Position numbers and translations under genes: made by a program | Notes under the pieces: generated by a model | Told to the model about the DNA's origin: nothing | The model's database searches: none | The model's input: only the letters and a program-made list of their open reading frames with translations | Assembly: GCF_016462945.1 (NCBI RefSeq) | Contig: NZ_JAEMSG010000004.1 | Location: forward strand, 1-64,000 | Reading direction: 5' to 3' | DNA: 64,000 nt | From: Mycolicibacterium sp. | GTDB taxonomy: Bacteria > Actinomycetota > Actinomycetes > Mycobacteriales > Mycobacteriaceae | Part shown: positions 55,881 through 64,000 of the stretch, piece after piece | How the letters are laid out: the number at the start of each line of letters is the position of its first letter | Position numbering within the stretch: position 1 is the first letter of the stretch

Positions 55881-55957
55881 GCTTTAATCGCGGGCAAATG
55901 CCGCTGAGTCCTAATCGCGGGCGAATGCCGCTGAGCTTTAATCGCGGGCAAATGCCG
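55877..55957. repeat. 27-bp tandem repeat, three copies, across the ALDH and sulfatase stop codons
   Basis: Three consecutive 27-bp units (55877-55903, 55904-55930, 55931-55957) based on 'ctgagctttaatcgcgggca' plus 'aatgccg'. The outer two are identical and the middle one differs at a few positions. Read on the minus strand, each unit encodes AFARD followed by a stop, i.e. the exact C-terminus of the sulfatase. The first copy also carries the ALDH TGA. Confidence 0.95.
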
Positions 55958-58262
55958 CGGCGGCCTCACGTTCGAGATCGAGGTACACGTCGTCGCCGAC
56001 GTCGATACCGACACCGAGGATCTCACCGCCGGTATACGCGTACCCGCCGGGCGGGTAGGACCGGCTCACCGGATCAGCGCTGTCGAATCCGACGCACAGT
56101 CCGTCGCCGGACAGCGTGAACTTACCGACCTGGGCCCGCATCGGCCCCTCGGCAACAACCTGATCACCGACGTAGAGCTTGGTGGTGCCGAGTGACTCGC
56201 CGTGCTCGCCGGCTTTTTCCCGGATGAACTCCACACCGAGGGTGAGCTTGCCCGGTGTGAGTTCGGGCGAGACGAAGGTCTGCTCCGGTTTGATACCGAG
56301 GAAGTTGTAGACGTAGTGCAGCTTGTGGTCCTTGATGAACAACGTGTGGCCACCGAACCGCGACCCATGGGCGAATATCACGCCCTCGGAGTCCTTGGTC
56401 ACCTCGACGTCGGCGAGGATCTTGTAGGAGCGGCCGCGCACGTTCACCGCAGCGCCCTCGGGAACCGGGGCGGTGTCGGGGTAGTAGATATAGCGCGACC
56501 GCGGCGGCTCGGCCTGCGGACGATCAAGTCCAAGCTGCTCGACCGCGGTGCGATCATCAAGGGGCAGAACGAAGTTGGCATCAGCCTCGGCGAACCACAC
56601 CTTGATGAGCTCCTGAAGCTTCTCCGGATGCTCCTCGGCGAGGTTGCGTGACTCGGCACGATCGGAATCGACGTGGTAGAGCTCCCAGCGGTCTTCATCG
56701 AAGTGGCCCTTACCGCTGATCGGCGCGTGCACTGCGGATGCCTTCCAGCCGTCCTCCCAGATGCCGCGGGTACCCAGCATCGCGTAGTACTGGCGTTCCT
56801 TTTTGGTGGGCGCCTGCGCGGCGTCGAAGCTGTAGCGCATCGAGACACCGTTGACCGGATACTGATCCACTCCGCGGTAGACCTCGGGCATCTGAAGGCC
56901 CACGACCTCCAAAATGGTGGGCACCACATCGGTGGAGTGGTGGTATTGGTGACGTATTTCACCCTTGGCTTTGATGCCCCTGGGCCAGTGGATCACCATC
57001 GGGTCGCAGGTGCCACCGGAGTACTGCGCGTAGCGCTTGAACATCTGGAACGGGGTGGAGAACGCCGCGGCCCAGCCGGTCGGGTAGTGGTTGTAGGTTT
57101 CCGGACCTCCGAGCTGGTCGTAATACTGAAGGTTCTCCTCAAGGCTGTCGGGATAGCCATTGAAGAATTTGTTCTCATTGACCGATCCGTTGGGCGTGCC
57201 CTCCCCGGAGGCGCCGTTATCGGCGCAGTAGAAGATCAGCGTGTTCTCGAGCTGACCGGTCTGCTCCAGATAGTCGATGATCCGGCCGACCTGAACATCG
57301 GTGTATTCCGAGAATCCGGCGAACACCTCGGCCATACGCGCGAACAGCTTGCGCTCGTCATCATTGAGCTCCGCCCACGGGCGCACATAGTCGGCATCGT
57401 TGGACATATCCTCAGGCATCGGGTTGAGCGGGGTGAGTTCGGTGCCCTGCGGCATGACGCCGCGCTCGATCATCCGGGCCAGGACCCACTCCCGGTACGC
57501 CTCGTAGCCATCATCGAACTTGCCCCTGTACTTGGCGATGTACTCCTGCGGCGCATGGTGCGGGGCGTGGTTGGCGCCGGGGCAGAACCACAGGTACCAC
57601 GGCTTGGACGGGGTGGCCGAGTGCTGATCGCGCAGCATCCGCAGGGCCTGATCGGCCAGATCCTTGGACAGGTGGTAGCCCTCTGCGGGCGTGGACGGCG
57701 GTTCGATGAAACGGTTGTCCTCGACCAGATCGGGATACCAGTTGTTGGTCTCGCCGCCGAGGAAACCGTAGAACCGGTCGAAGCCCTTGGACAGCGGCCA
57801 CTCCGAGCGGCTGCCGCCGGCGGAGATGTCCTCCTCGGGAACGTTGTGGTTCTTACCGATCCAGAACGTGCTGAACCCGTTGTCCTGCAATATCTGGCCG
57901 ATGGTCGCGCACTCGGCCGGCAGCCGCCCGGATGCGCCGGGGAAGCCGTTGGCGCCTTCGGTGATCGCCGCGTTGCGGTTGACGTGATGGTTGCGCCCGG
58001 TCAGAAACGTCGATCGGGTGGGTGAACACAGCGCCGTGGTGTGCCACTGGGTGTAGGCAAGCCCGTTATCGGCTAACCGGTCCAGCGTGGGCATGTTGAT
58101 CCGGCCGCCGTAGGGCGACCACGCCGCCAGGCCGGTGTCGTCATAGAGCACGACCAGGACGTTGGGGGCGCCCTCGGGAGCCCTCGTCAGTTCATACGGT
58201 CCCCAGTCCGGCACCGAGTCCCGGACGTCGAGTGAGATCACACCCTTGAACGGCTTCGGCAT
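55938..58262 (-). CDS. Type I arylsulfatase
   Basis: 774 residues. The N-terminal metal motif is 'VLVVLYDDTGLAAWSPYGG', and the formylglycine site is 'CSPTRSTFLTGRNHH' (CxPxR type), which must be oxidised by a formylglycine-generating enzyme. Other sites include 'FWIGKNHNVPEED' and 'ADNGASGEGTPNGS'. It is long, with an extra C-terminal beta domain, similar to mycobacterial AtsA/AtsD-type proteins. No signal peptide is visible. No FGE-like gene is in the window, so maturation must rely on one elsewhere. The C-terminus (AFARD) is inside the 27-bp repeat array. Confidence 0.93.
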   Translation of the reverse strand: MPKPFKGVISLDVRDSVPDWGPYELTRAPEGAPNVLVVLYDDTGLAAWSPYGGRINMPTLDRLADNGLAYTQWHTTALCSPTRSTFLTGRNHHVNRNAAITEGANGFPGASGRLPAECATIGQILQDNGFSTFWIGKNHNVPEEDISAGGSRSEWPLSKGFDRFYGFLGGETNNWYPDLVEDNRFIEPPSTPAEGYHLSKDLADQALRMLRDQHSATPSKPWYLWFCPGANHAPHHAPQEYIAKYRGKFDDGYEAYREWVLARMIERGVMPQGTELTPLNPMPEDMSNDADYVRPWAELNDDERKLFARMAEVFAGFSEYTDVQVGRIIDYLEQTGQLENTLIFYCADNGASGEGTPNGSVNENKFFNGYPDSLEENLQYYDQLGGPETYNHYPTGWAAAFSTPFQMFKRYAQYSGGTCDPMVIHWPRGIKAKGEIRHQYHHSTDVVPTILEVVGLQMPEVYRGVDQYPVNGVSMRYSFDAAQAPTKKERQYYAMLGTRGIWEDGWKASAVHAPISGKGHFDEDRWELYHVDSDRAESRNLAEEHPEKLQELIKVWFAEADANFVLPLDDRTAVEQLGLDRPQAEPPRSRYIYYPDTAPVPEGAAVNVRGRSYKILADVEVTKDSEGVIFAHGSRFGGHTLFIKDHKLHYVYNFLGIKPEQTFVSPELTPGKLTLGVEFIREKAGEHGESLGTTKLYVGDQVVAEGPMRAQVGKFTLSGDGLCVGFDSADPVSRSYPPGGYAYTGGEILGVGIDVGDDVYLDLEREAAAAFARD

Positions 58263-58460
58263 CGCTGGCCCCTTGCTCTCGATTGGCGACGAGCCACATG
58301 ATTACACGAGCGGTGCCGTCACGGAGCATTTTCGGTTGCTCAAGAGGGTGTCCCAGTGCGCTTTGTGGAGTTCAAAATCACGCAGTTGCCGGTGCCGGTT
58401 ATTTGCGAAGATCGGATGCTCGCAGAGCAATCAGTCGCGTGCCTCGTTCCGGTGTTAGGT

Positions 58461-58476
58461 TTTGACGGGCGTCAAA
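58461..58476. promoter_or_regulatory. Perfect palindromic operator upstream of the thiolase-like gene
   Basis: TTTGACGGGCGTCAAA has 7-bp perfect arms around two central bases and lies 36 bp before the thiolase-like ATG. The pattern is typical of TetR-family operators controlling lipid catabolism. The regulator is unknown. Confidence 0.5.
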
Positions 58477-58512
58477 GTCAGCGTCCCGCCCGCCGACAGA
58501 AGGACGCCGGAG

Positions 58513-59994
58513 ATGAGCCTCGACCCGCGCACACCGGTGCTCGTCGGTGTCGGTCAGGTCAACCAGCGGGACGAAGCACCTGATGTGGAGCCGGTCGACC
58601 TGATGGCCGTCGCGGCCGCCGAAGCGGCCGACCCCCGCGTTCTGCAGGCATTGGACTCCATCCGCGTGGTGAATCTGCTGTCCTGGCGGTATCGGGACCC
58701 CGGTCTGCTGCTGGCTCAACGAATCGGGGCGCGTGATGCACGCACCCGGTACGGCGGCATCGGCGGCAATACCCCGCAGTCGTTGCTTAACCAGGCCTGC
58801 CGCGATATCCAGCACGGCAGCGCTGACGCTGTCCTCCTCGCCGGTGCGGAGACCTGGCGAACCCGGATGCGTCTGCGGGCGAGGGGAATTCGTCCTTCCT
58901 GGACCGTGCAGGACGATAGCATTCCGATCCCGCCAGGGGCCGAGGACGTACCCATGACCGGCCCGGGGCAGGACCGCATCGGGCTGATACCGCCCTCGTT
59001 CGTCTATCCGCTGTTCGAGCAGGCACTGCGGATCGCCGACGGAGAGTCGATGGACGACCATCGGTGCCGGATCGGCGAACTGTGGTCCCAATTCAGCCGG
59101 GTGGCGCACGCCAACCCACACGCCTGGAGCCGCGGGGCACTGTCGGGCGAACAGATCCGGCAGCCCGGACCCGACAACCGGATGATCAGCTGGCCCTACC
59201 CGAAGCTGATGAACTCCAACAATATGGTCGACCAGGGTGCCGCGGTGATTCTGTGCTCGGCGGAGAAAGCCGAGTATCTGCAGATTCCGAAAGACACCTG
59301 GATCTTCCCGCACGCGGCCACCGACTCGCACGACACCTACGGCCTAGCCGAGCGCTACGAATTGCACCGCTCGCCGGCGATCCGGATAGGCGGGCAACGG
59401 GTGTTGACACTCGCCGGCGTCGGTACCGATGATCTCGACTACATCGACGTCTACTCCTGTTTTCCGTCGGCGGTGCAGGTGGCCGCACGCGAGATCGGCC
59501 TGCCCCTGGGCGATTCTGCGCGGCCACTCACCGTGACGGGTGGTCTGACGTTTGCGGGTGGGCCGTGGAACAACTACGTCATGCACTCCATTGCAACGAT
59601 GGCCGAACTGCTGCGCGCGAAACCGGGGTCTCGCGGCCTGATCACCGCCAACGGCGGATATCTCACCAAGCACAGCTTCTGCGTGTACAGCGCGACTCCA
59701 CCGGCGGAACCGTTCCGCTGGGAGGATGTCCAGGCTGCCGTGGACCGCGAACCAACCCGCACCGCGCTGATCGAGTGGGAGGGAATCGGAACGGTGGAGT
59801 CATGGACAACGCCGTTCAACCGGGACGGCGCGCCGGAGAAGGCATTCCTGGCGGTGCGCACACCGGAAGGGTCGCGCACCTGGGCGCTCATCTCCGACCC
59901 TGACGAGGCTGCCGCCACTGTTGCCGATGATATTGCCGGCGCCGCGGTGACAGTTCACCCGGACGGCTCCGCAACGCTCGGCCGGTCGGGTTAG
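58513..59994 (+). CDS. Thiolase-fold acetyl-CoA acetyltransferase-like protein (Rv1867-like)
   Basis: 493 residues from the ATG at 58513 ('MSLDPRTPVLVGVGQVNQRD'), with 'AAGGA' upstream; 17 earlier track residues are upstream of that RBS and cover the operator. The fold is thiolase-like ('DAVLLAGAETWRTRMR', 'IDVYSCFPSAVQVAAREIGL', 'TVTGGLTFAGGPWNNYVMHS'). Where active thiolases carry the nucleophilic Cys ('xCGSG'), the sequence reads 'GGNTPQSLLNQACRD', with no equivalent Cys. It is therefore probably not a normal thiolase, perhaps binding acyl-CoA or working with a partner. It converges with the antigen 85C-like gene across a strong terminator. Confidence 0.85.
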   Translation: MSLDPRTPVLVGVGQVNQRDEAPDVEPVDLMAVAAAEAADPRVLQALDSIRVVNLLSWRYRDPGLLLAQRIGARDARTRYGGIGGNTPQSLLNQACRDIQHGSADAVLLAGAETWRTRMRLRARGIRPSWTVQDDSIPIPPGAEDVPMTGPGQDRIGLIPPSFVYPLFEQALRIADGESMDDHRCRIGELWSQFSRVAHANPHAWSRGALSGEQIRQPGPDNRMISWPYPKLMNSNNMVDQGAAVILCSAEKAEYLQIPKDTWIFPHAATDSHDTYGLAERYELHRSPAIRIGGQRVLTLAGVGTDDLDYIDVYSCFPSAVQVAAREIGLPLGDSARPLTVTGGLTFAGGPWNNYVMHSIATMAELLRAKPGSRGLITANGGYLTKHSFCVYSATPPAEPFRWEDVQAAVDREPTRTALIEWEGIGTVESWTTPFNRDGAPEKAFLAVRTPEGSRTWALISDPDEAAATVADDIAGAAVTVHPDGSATLGRSG

Positions 59995-60029
59995 GCCCTA
60001 CTCGAACCGGTCGCCCTTCAGCGTAATGG

Positions 60030-60071
60030 CAGCAGGCCTGCCGCTCCGGGGGGAGAACGGCAGGCCTGCTG
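60030..60071. terminator. Strong bidirectional hairpin between convergent genes
   Basis: CAGCAGGCCTGCCG and CGGCAGGCCTGCTG are perfect 14-bp complementary arms around a 14-nt loop. It lies between the thiolase-like stop (59994) and the antigen 85C-like stop (60084). There is no long U-tract, but the symmetry and position suggest termination in both directions. Confidence 0.75.
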
Positions 60072-60083
60072 TTGGACGGATAC

Positions 60084-61115
<1,032 letters not shown>

Positions 61116-61253
61116 TCAGCAGTACCTGCCGTGTGCCAGTAGTCAAACACCGGCAGCGGGCGTTAACGGGTACGCGGCGCGGAGCGTCAAGTCGCGGTTG
61201 GCTAACGATCAGGAGACGCGACGGACTCGCCCGTCGGACGGCGTCCGGTGGAT

Positions 61254-62669
61254 TTAGGGAGAAGTCCCATCCGAGAGCGCGGCGAGGGCCACCGCTCTGC
61301 GCTCGTCGATAGCCCGGCTGACGTCTTGCAGTAACGCCGGTCGGTCGAGCAGCAACCCTTCCATCGCGATGCGTTTGATCGCGAGTACGGTGAGTTCACC
61401 CTCGGCGTAGGCATCCCCGGTGACGGGCTCGCGGGTGAGCGCGGTCTGGCCGAGGAAATCACCCTGCTGCAGGGTGCGGATCGGCACGCTCGGTCCGCCC
61501 CCGGCATCGACGCACAGCCTGATCCGGCCCTTGATCACGAACGTCATCGCCGACGGGATCTCCCCGTGGCCGAGGATGAGTTCGCCGTCGCCGTACCGGG
61601 CGAGGGTGGTGTTCGGCAATAGCGCTTCCATGTCGCAGTGGCCGAGTCGCAGAATCGGCGCGACCTTCCGTAGTGCCGCGACCCGGTGCGGTAGTGCGGA
61701 GAAGTCGTCGTCGGCACCGTCGGAGTGCAGACCGACACGCCGGGACGCGTACCACAACCACCGCTGGAACGTAGTCCTGGCGGCGGCGTCGTCGCCGGGA
61801 GAGGCCAGCGGGATCGTGGTCGTGTATCCGGTGCTGCTGGTCGCGGCCACCACCGGTGTGGCGCCGTCGCGAAGCTGCGGAAGTTTCGAGGCGACCCTGG
61901 CCAGTAGCGCGCAGACCTCGTCGGGGGCATCGGCGGCGGTGAAGGTTGACTCCACCACCAAGTTATAGCTGCCGGCGGGTCTGCTCAGATTCGCGAACGA
62001 TGCTGCCGCCAGAACGGAGTTGGGAATGATCTGCATGCCACTGCCGGTGTCGATATGTGTTGCGCGCCAATTCACCTCGGTCACTCGTCCGCGAATCACG
62101 CGGATACTCGGAATGTTGGTTTCCACCCAGTCGCCCAACTTGAACGGTTGCTCGAAGAGCAGCAGCAGTCCCGAGATGATCTGGCCAACGGAGTTCTGCA
62201 GGGTCAGGCCGAGCACGATCGAGCCGATACCCAATACGGTGAACAGCTTGCCGACATTGGCGCCCCAGACCTGGGAGAAGATCAGCGCGACGCCGAGGGC
62301 GATGATCACGAATCGGGCCACGTCGAGGAAGATCGACGGCAGCCGGCGCCGCCAACTGCCCTCGGGCGCGCCTTGGAACAGTGTGGCGTTGAGACCGGCG
62401 AGCAGCATCAGCAGTACCAGGAAGCCCAACACCGTGGTGACGATTCGCACCCCGGTCGTCTGCGCCGAGATATCGCTGGTTTGCACGATGAGAAGCAAGA
62501 CGGCACCCAGTGGCAGGACGTAGTTGCGCAGCAGGCCGACCGGCTTTGCCAACGCACTGCCTCGGCGGTTGAGGCTGTTGTGCAGTTCGGTCAGCAGCAC
62601 CAGTGCCGTCGGCAGTCCAATGGCGAGGATCAGCGCCCAGTAGAACCACGGGGCCGTCACGATGCTCAC
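61254..62669 (-). CDS. MscS-type mechanosensitive channel with C-terminal cNMP-binding-fold domain (Rv2434c-like)
   Basis: 471 residues. The N-terminal part has about five transmembrane helices ('WALILAIGLPTALVLLTEL', 'VLPLGAVLLLIVQTSDI' and others). The MscS core is 'TVLGIGSIVLGLTLQNSVGQ' and 'FEQPFKLGDWVETNIPSIRV', followed by a C-terminal cyclic-nucleotide-fold domain (about 340-455). In that domain the phosphate-binding cassette reads 'LGQTALTREPVTGDAYA', with Gln instead of the conserved Glu and no Arg where the cassette has Pro-Arg-Ala. Cyclic nucleotide binding is therefore doubtful. It starts 10 bp after the adenylate-cyclase-like gene stop. Confidence 0.9.
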   Translation of the reverse strand: MSIVTAPWFYWALILAIGLPTALVLLTELHNSLNRRGSALAKPVGLLRNYVLPLGAVLLLIVQTSDISAQTTGVRIVTTVLGFLVLLMLLAGLNATLFQGAPEGSWRRRLPSIFLDVARFVIIALGVALIFSQVWGANVGKLFTVLGIGSIVLGLTLQNSVGQIISGLLLLFEQPFKLGDWVETNIPSIRVIRGRVTEVNWRATHIDTGSGMQIIPNSVLAAASFANLSRPAGSYNLVVESTFTAADAPDEVCALLARVASKLPQLRDGATPVVAATSSTGYTTTIPLASPGDDAAARTTFQRWLWYASRRVGLHSDGADDDFSALPHRVAALRKVAPILRLGHCDMEALLPNTTLARYGDGELILGHGEIPSAMTFVIKGRIRLCVDAGGGPSVPIRTLQQGDFLGQTALTREPVTGDAYAEGELTVLAIKRIAMEGLLLDRPALLQDVSRAIDERRAVALAALSDGTSP

Positions 62670-62679
62670 GAATCACCAC

Positions 62680-64000
62680 TCATGTGTTGTCTTCGGCAAG
62701 CAGCCAGACCGGTTCCTCCCGGCCGCCGGTGGTGACCGAGCCGGCCGGGAGATAGCGCCGGGTATCCGCGGTGGCCTCGCGCACGCCGGTGGCGACGTAC
62801 ACACCGGGTTTAGCGGTGCTGCGGCGGATCGAGGCCGCCAGGTTCACCGCCGAGCCCCACATGTCGTACACCAGGCCGGCTCGTCCGACAAGTCCGCTTA
62901 TCACCGCGCCGGTGTTGATGACGACACGCAATGCGATGTGTTGATCGTTCTCGGCGTTATATCGCTCGACGATCCGCTGCATTTCGACGGCGAAGTCCAC
63001 CGTGCGCGCCACGTTGTCCAGCCGCGGAATGGTGAGCCCGCAACTGGCCAGGTAGCCGCCGTAGGTGTTGCGCACCCGTTCGACGCCCAGATCTTCGGCG
63101 GCTCGATCGAATTCGCTGGCCAGGTTGTTGATGATCGCCAACGTCTTCTCGGCATCGAGTTCGCCGGACAGGTCGTCGAGTCCGACCACGTCGGCGAAGA
63201 GAACACTGACGTTCTGATGCTCCTCGGCGATGGTCTCCTCGCCGTCACGGTACCGCTGCACCACGGTGTCAGGCATCAGGGAGCGCAGTAGGCGCTCGTT
63301 TTCGGCACGCTGCTCGGTAAGGAGTTGATCCTTGACGGCAAGATTGCGGCTCATATCGTTGAAGGCGCCTGCGAGTTGGCCGAATTCGTCGCGGGATTCG
63401 ACGGGCATGGCGATGTCGTAGTTGCCGGCGCTGATCCGTCGCGCCCCGTCTTCGAGGCGCCGGATCGGGCGGATGAAAACCCGTGACCACAGCGCAGACA
63501 CCAGGCAGGCGATAAAGATGATTCCCGCCGTGGTCCGGACAAGACGTTGAGCGAATCTGCTTTCCGGTGCGAATGCCTCCGCGCTGTCGGCGGTGGCGAC
63601 CATGACCCACTGCAGCCCTGCGAGTTTCACCGGCGCATAGGCCACCAATGCTCGGCGGCCGAGGTAGTCGGTGATGATGTCGGTCCCGGCATTGCCCCCC
63701 TGCGCGGCTTTCGACGCGGAGGTGCCGACCGGCTGAATAAGGACGGTGGTGCCGATCCGGACCGCCTGATCCGCGACAACGGCGGGTGTGCCGGCGGCGG
63801 TCACGGCTTTGCGGTAGGCGTCTGGATCTTCCAGGAACAGCCGGGAATCTGAGCGCATCCGGTCATCGGGTCCGATCAGGAATGTCTCGCCGGTCTGTCC
63901 CATCCCGACCTCGGTCCAGTTCCTGTCGAATGTCATGACCCGGTTGAGCATCGACAACGGAAACTGCATTGCCAGCACTCCGACCGGCCTGCCCACCTGT
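62680..64000 (-). CDS. Receptor-type class III cyclase-like protein, start outside the window (Rv2435c-like)
   Basis: The frame stays open to the window edge; the 63996 start in the track is internal to the sensor domain, so the gene is 5'-partial (at least 439 residues). An extracellular Cache-type domain is followed by one helix ('TTAGIIFIACLVSALWSRVF'), HAMP ('IRPIRRLEDGARRISAGNYD') and a class III cyclase domain ('VLFADVVGLDDLSGEL'). Against canonical cyclases, the first metal Asp is present, the substrate Lys reads Arg and the second metal Asp reads Gly ('VRNTYGGYLASCG'), and the transition-state Arg reads Ser ('YDMWGSAVNLAAS'). It looks catalytically impaired. It is followed by the MscS gene. 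Confidence 0.88.
   Translation of the reverse strand, partial: QVGRPVGVLAMQFPLSMLNRVMTFDRNWTEVGMGQTGETFLIGPDDRMRSDSRLFLEDPDAYRKAVTAAGTPAVVADQAVRIGTTVLIQPVGTSASKAAQGGNAGTDIITDYLGRRALVAYAPVKLAGLQWVMVATADSAEAFAPESRFAQRLVRTTAGIIFIACLVSALWSRVFIRPIRRLEDGARRISAGNYDIAMPVESRDEFGQLAGAFNDMSRNLAVKDQLLTEQRAENERLLRSLMPDTVVQRYRDGEETIAEEHQNVSVLFADVVGLDDLSGELDAEKTLAIINNLASEFDRAAEDLGVERVRNTYGGYLASCGLTIPRLDNVARTVDFAVEMQRIVERYNAENDQHIALRVVINTGAVISGLVGRAGLVYDMWGSAVNLAASIRRSTAKPGVYVATGVREATADTRRYLPAGSVTTGGREEPVWLLAEDNT

Noticed and set aside
56673-58025. 450-codon plus-strand ORF
   Set aside because: Antisense to the sulfatase; shadow frame.
58263-58460. Short plus-strand ORFs upstream of the thiolase-like gene
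   Set aside because: Frames of 60-98 codons with no domain, RBS or conservation that can be recognised.

Overview
The window is a high-GC actinobacterial chromosome segment and almost certainly comes from a fast-growing, environmental Mycobacterium (Mycolicibacterium-type). Supporting genes include an antigen 85C-type mycolyltransferase, Apa, GarA with its ETTS phospho-motif, SecA2, PgsA2, full-length isocitrate lyase 2, GuaB1, an F420-type LLM oxidoreductase and a KstR-like operator. Most genes from about 15.5 kb to 60 kb follow, with gaps, the M. tuberculosis order Rv1815-Rv1867 (synteny recalled from knowledge, not computed).

Layout. 0-8.7 kb: edge-truncated secreted HNH nuclease, SDR, hemophore-like protein, ICL2, NlpC/P60-like protein, D-aminoacyl-tRNA deacylase, a conserved unknown, and a coupled pair made of a ferritin-like diiron protein and a 2Fe-2S flavoreductase. 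8.7-15.4 kb: secreted PASTA-like protein, Fe-S photolyase, MalQ, an overlapping SMR pair, a DAO-type flavoenzyme and a lectin-LysM protein. 15.5-24.7 kb: S1 protease, ketosteroid-dehydrogenase-like flavoprotein behind a KstR-type operator, two tandem BacA/SbmA-like ABC transporters, and divergent secA2-pgsA2. 24.8-35.2 kb: gcvH-garA-ftsR-DUF151-resR, a tandem glycine riboswitch and gcvB, then convergent Rv1836c-like and glcB. 35.2-45.4 kb: two CBS membrane proteins, guaB1, gnd, a BlaR/BlaI pair, a thioesterase, an orphan PrrB-like kinase and ndh. 45.5-51 kb: LLM oxidoreductase, SDR, modB-modC without modA, apa, a GlsB-like protein and a shortened Acg-type nitroreductase. 51-64 kb: CPBP protease, double CoA-transferase, aldehyde dehydrogenase, sulfatase, thiolase-like protein, antigen 85C-like protein, and an MscS channel with a cNMP-fold domain next to an edge-truncated receptor cyclase.

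The core genes connect glycine cleavage, the glyoxylate cycle (ICL2, malate synthase G), GarA control of central carbon flux and redox metabolism (Ndh, Gnd). The most unusual observations are: (i) the cyclase/MscS pair, in which both the cyclase catalytic residues and the nucleotide-binding cassette look degenerate; (ii) a recurring pattern of short perfect tandem duplications (13-30 bp) at gene 3' ends, several of which duplicate a stop codon; (iii) a four-to-five-copy 12-bp repeat in ftsR; (iv) a PrrB-like kinase with no response regulator where M. tuberculosis carries urease; and (v) missing partner genes (modA; the DUF881/sbp cluster). No tRNA, rRNA, insertion sequence, prophage or CRISPR array was seen.

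Starts were revised from the ORF track wherever the N-terminus was a shadow of a neighbouring gene. All family calls are by eye from motifs and remembered homologues.
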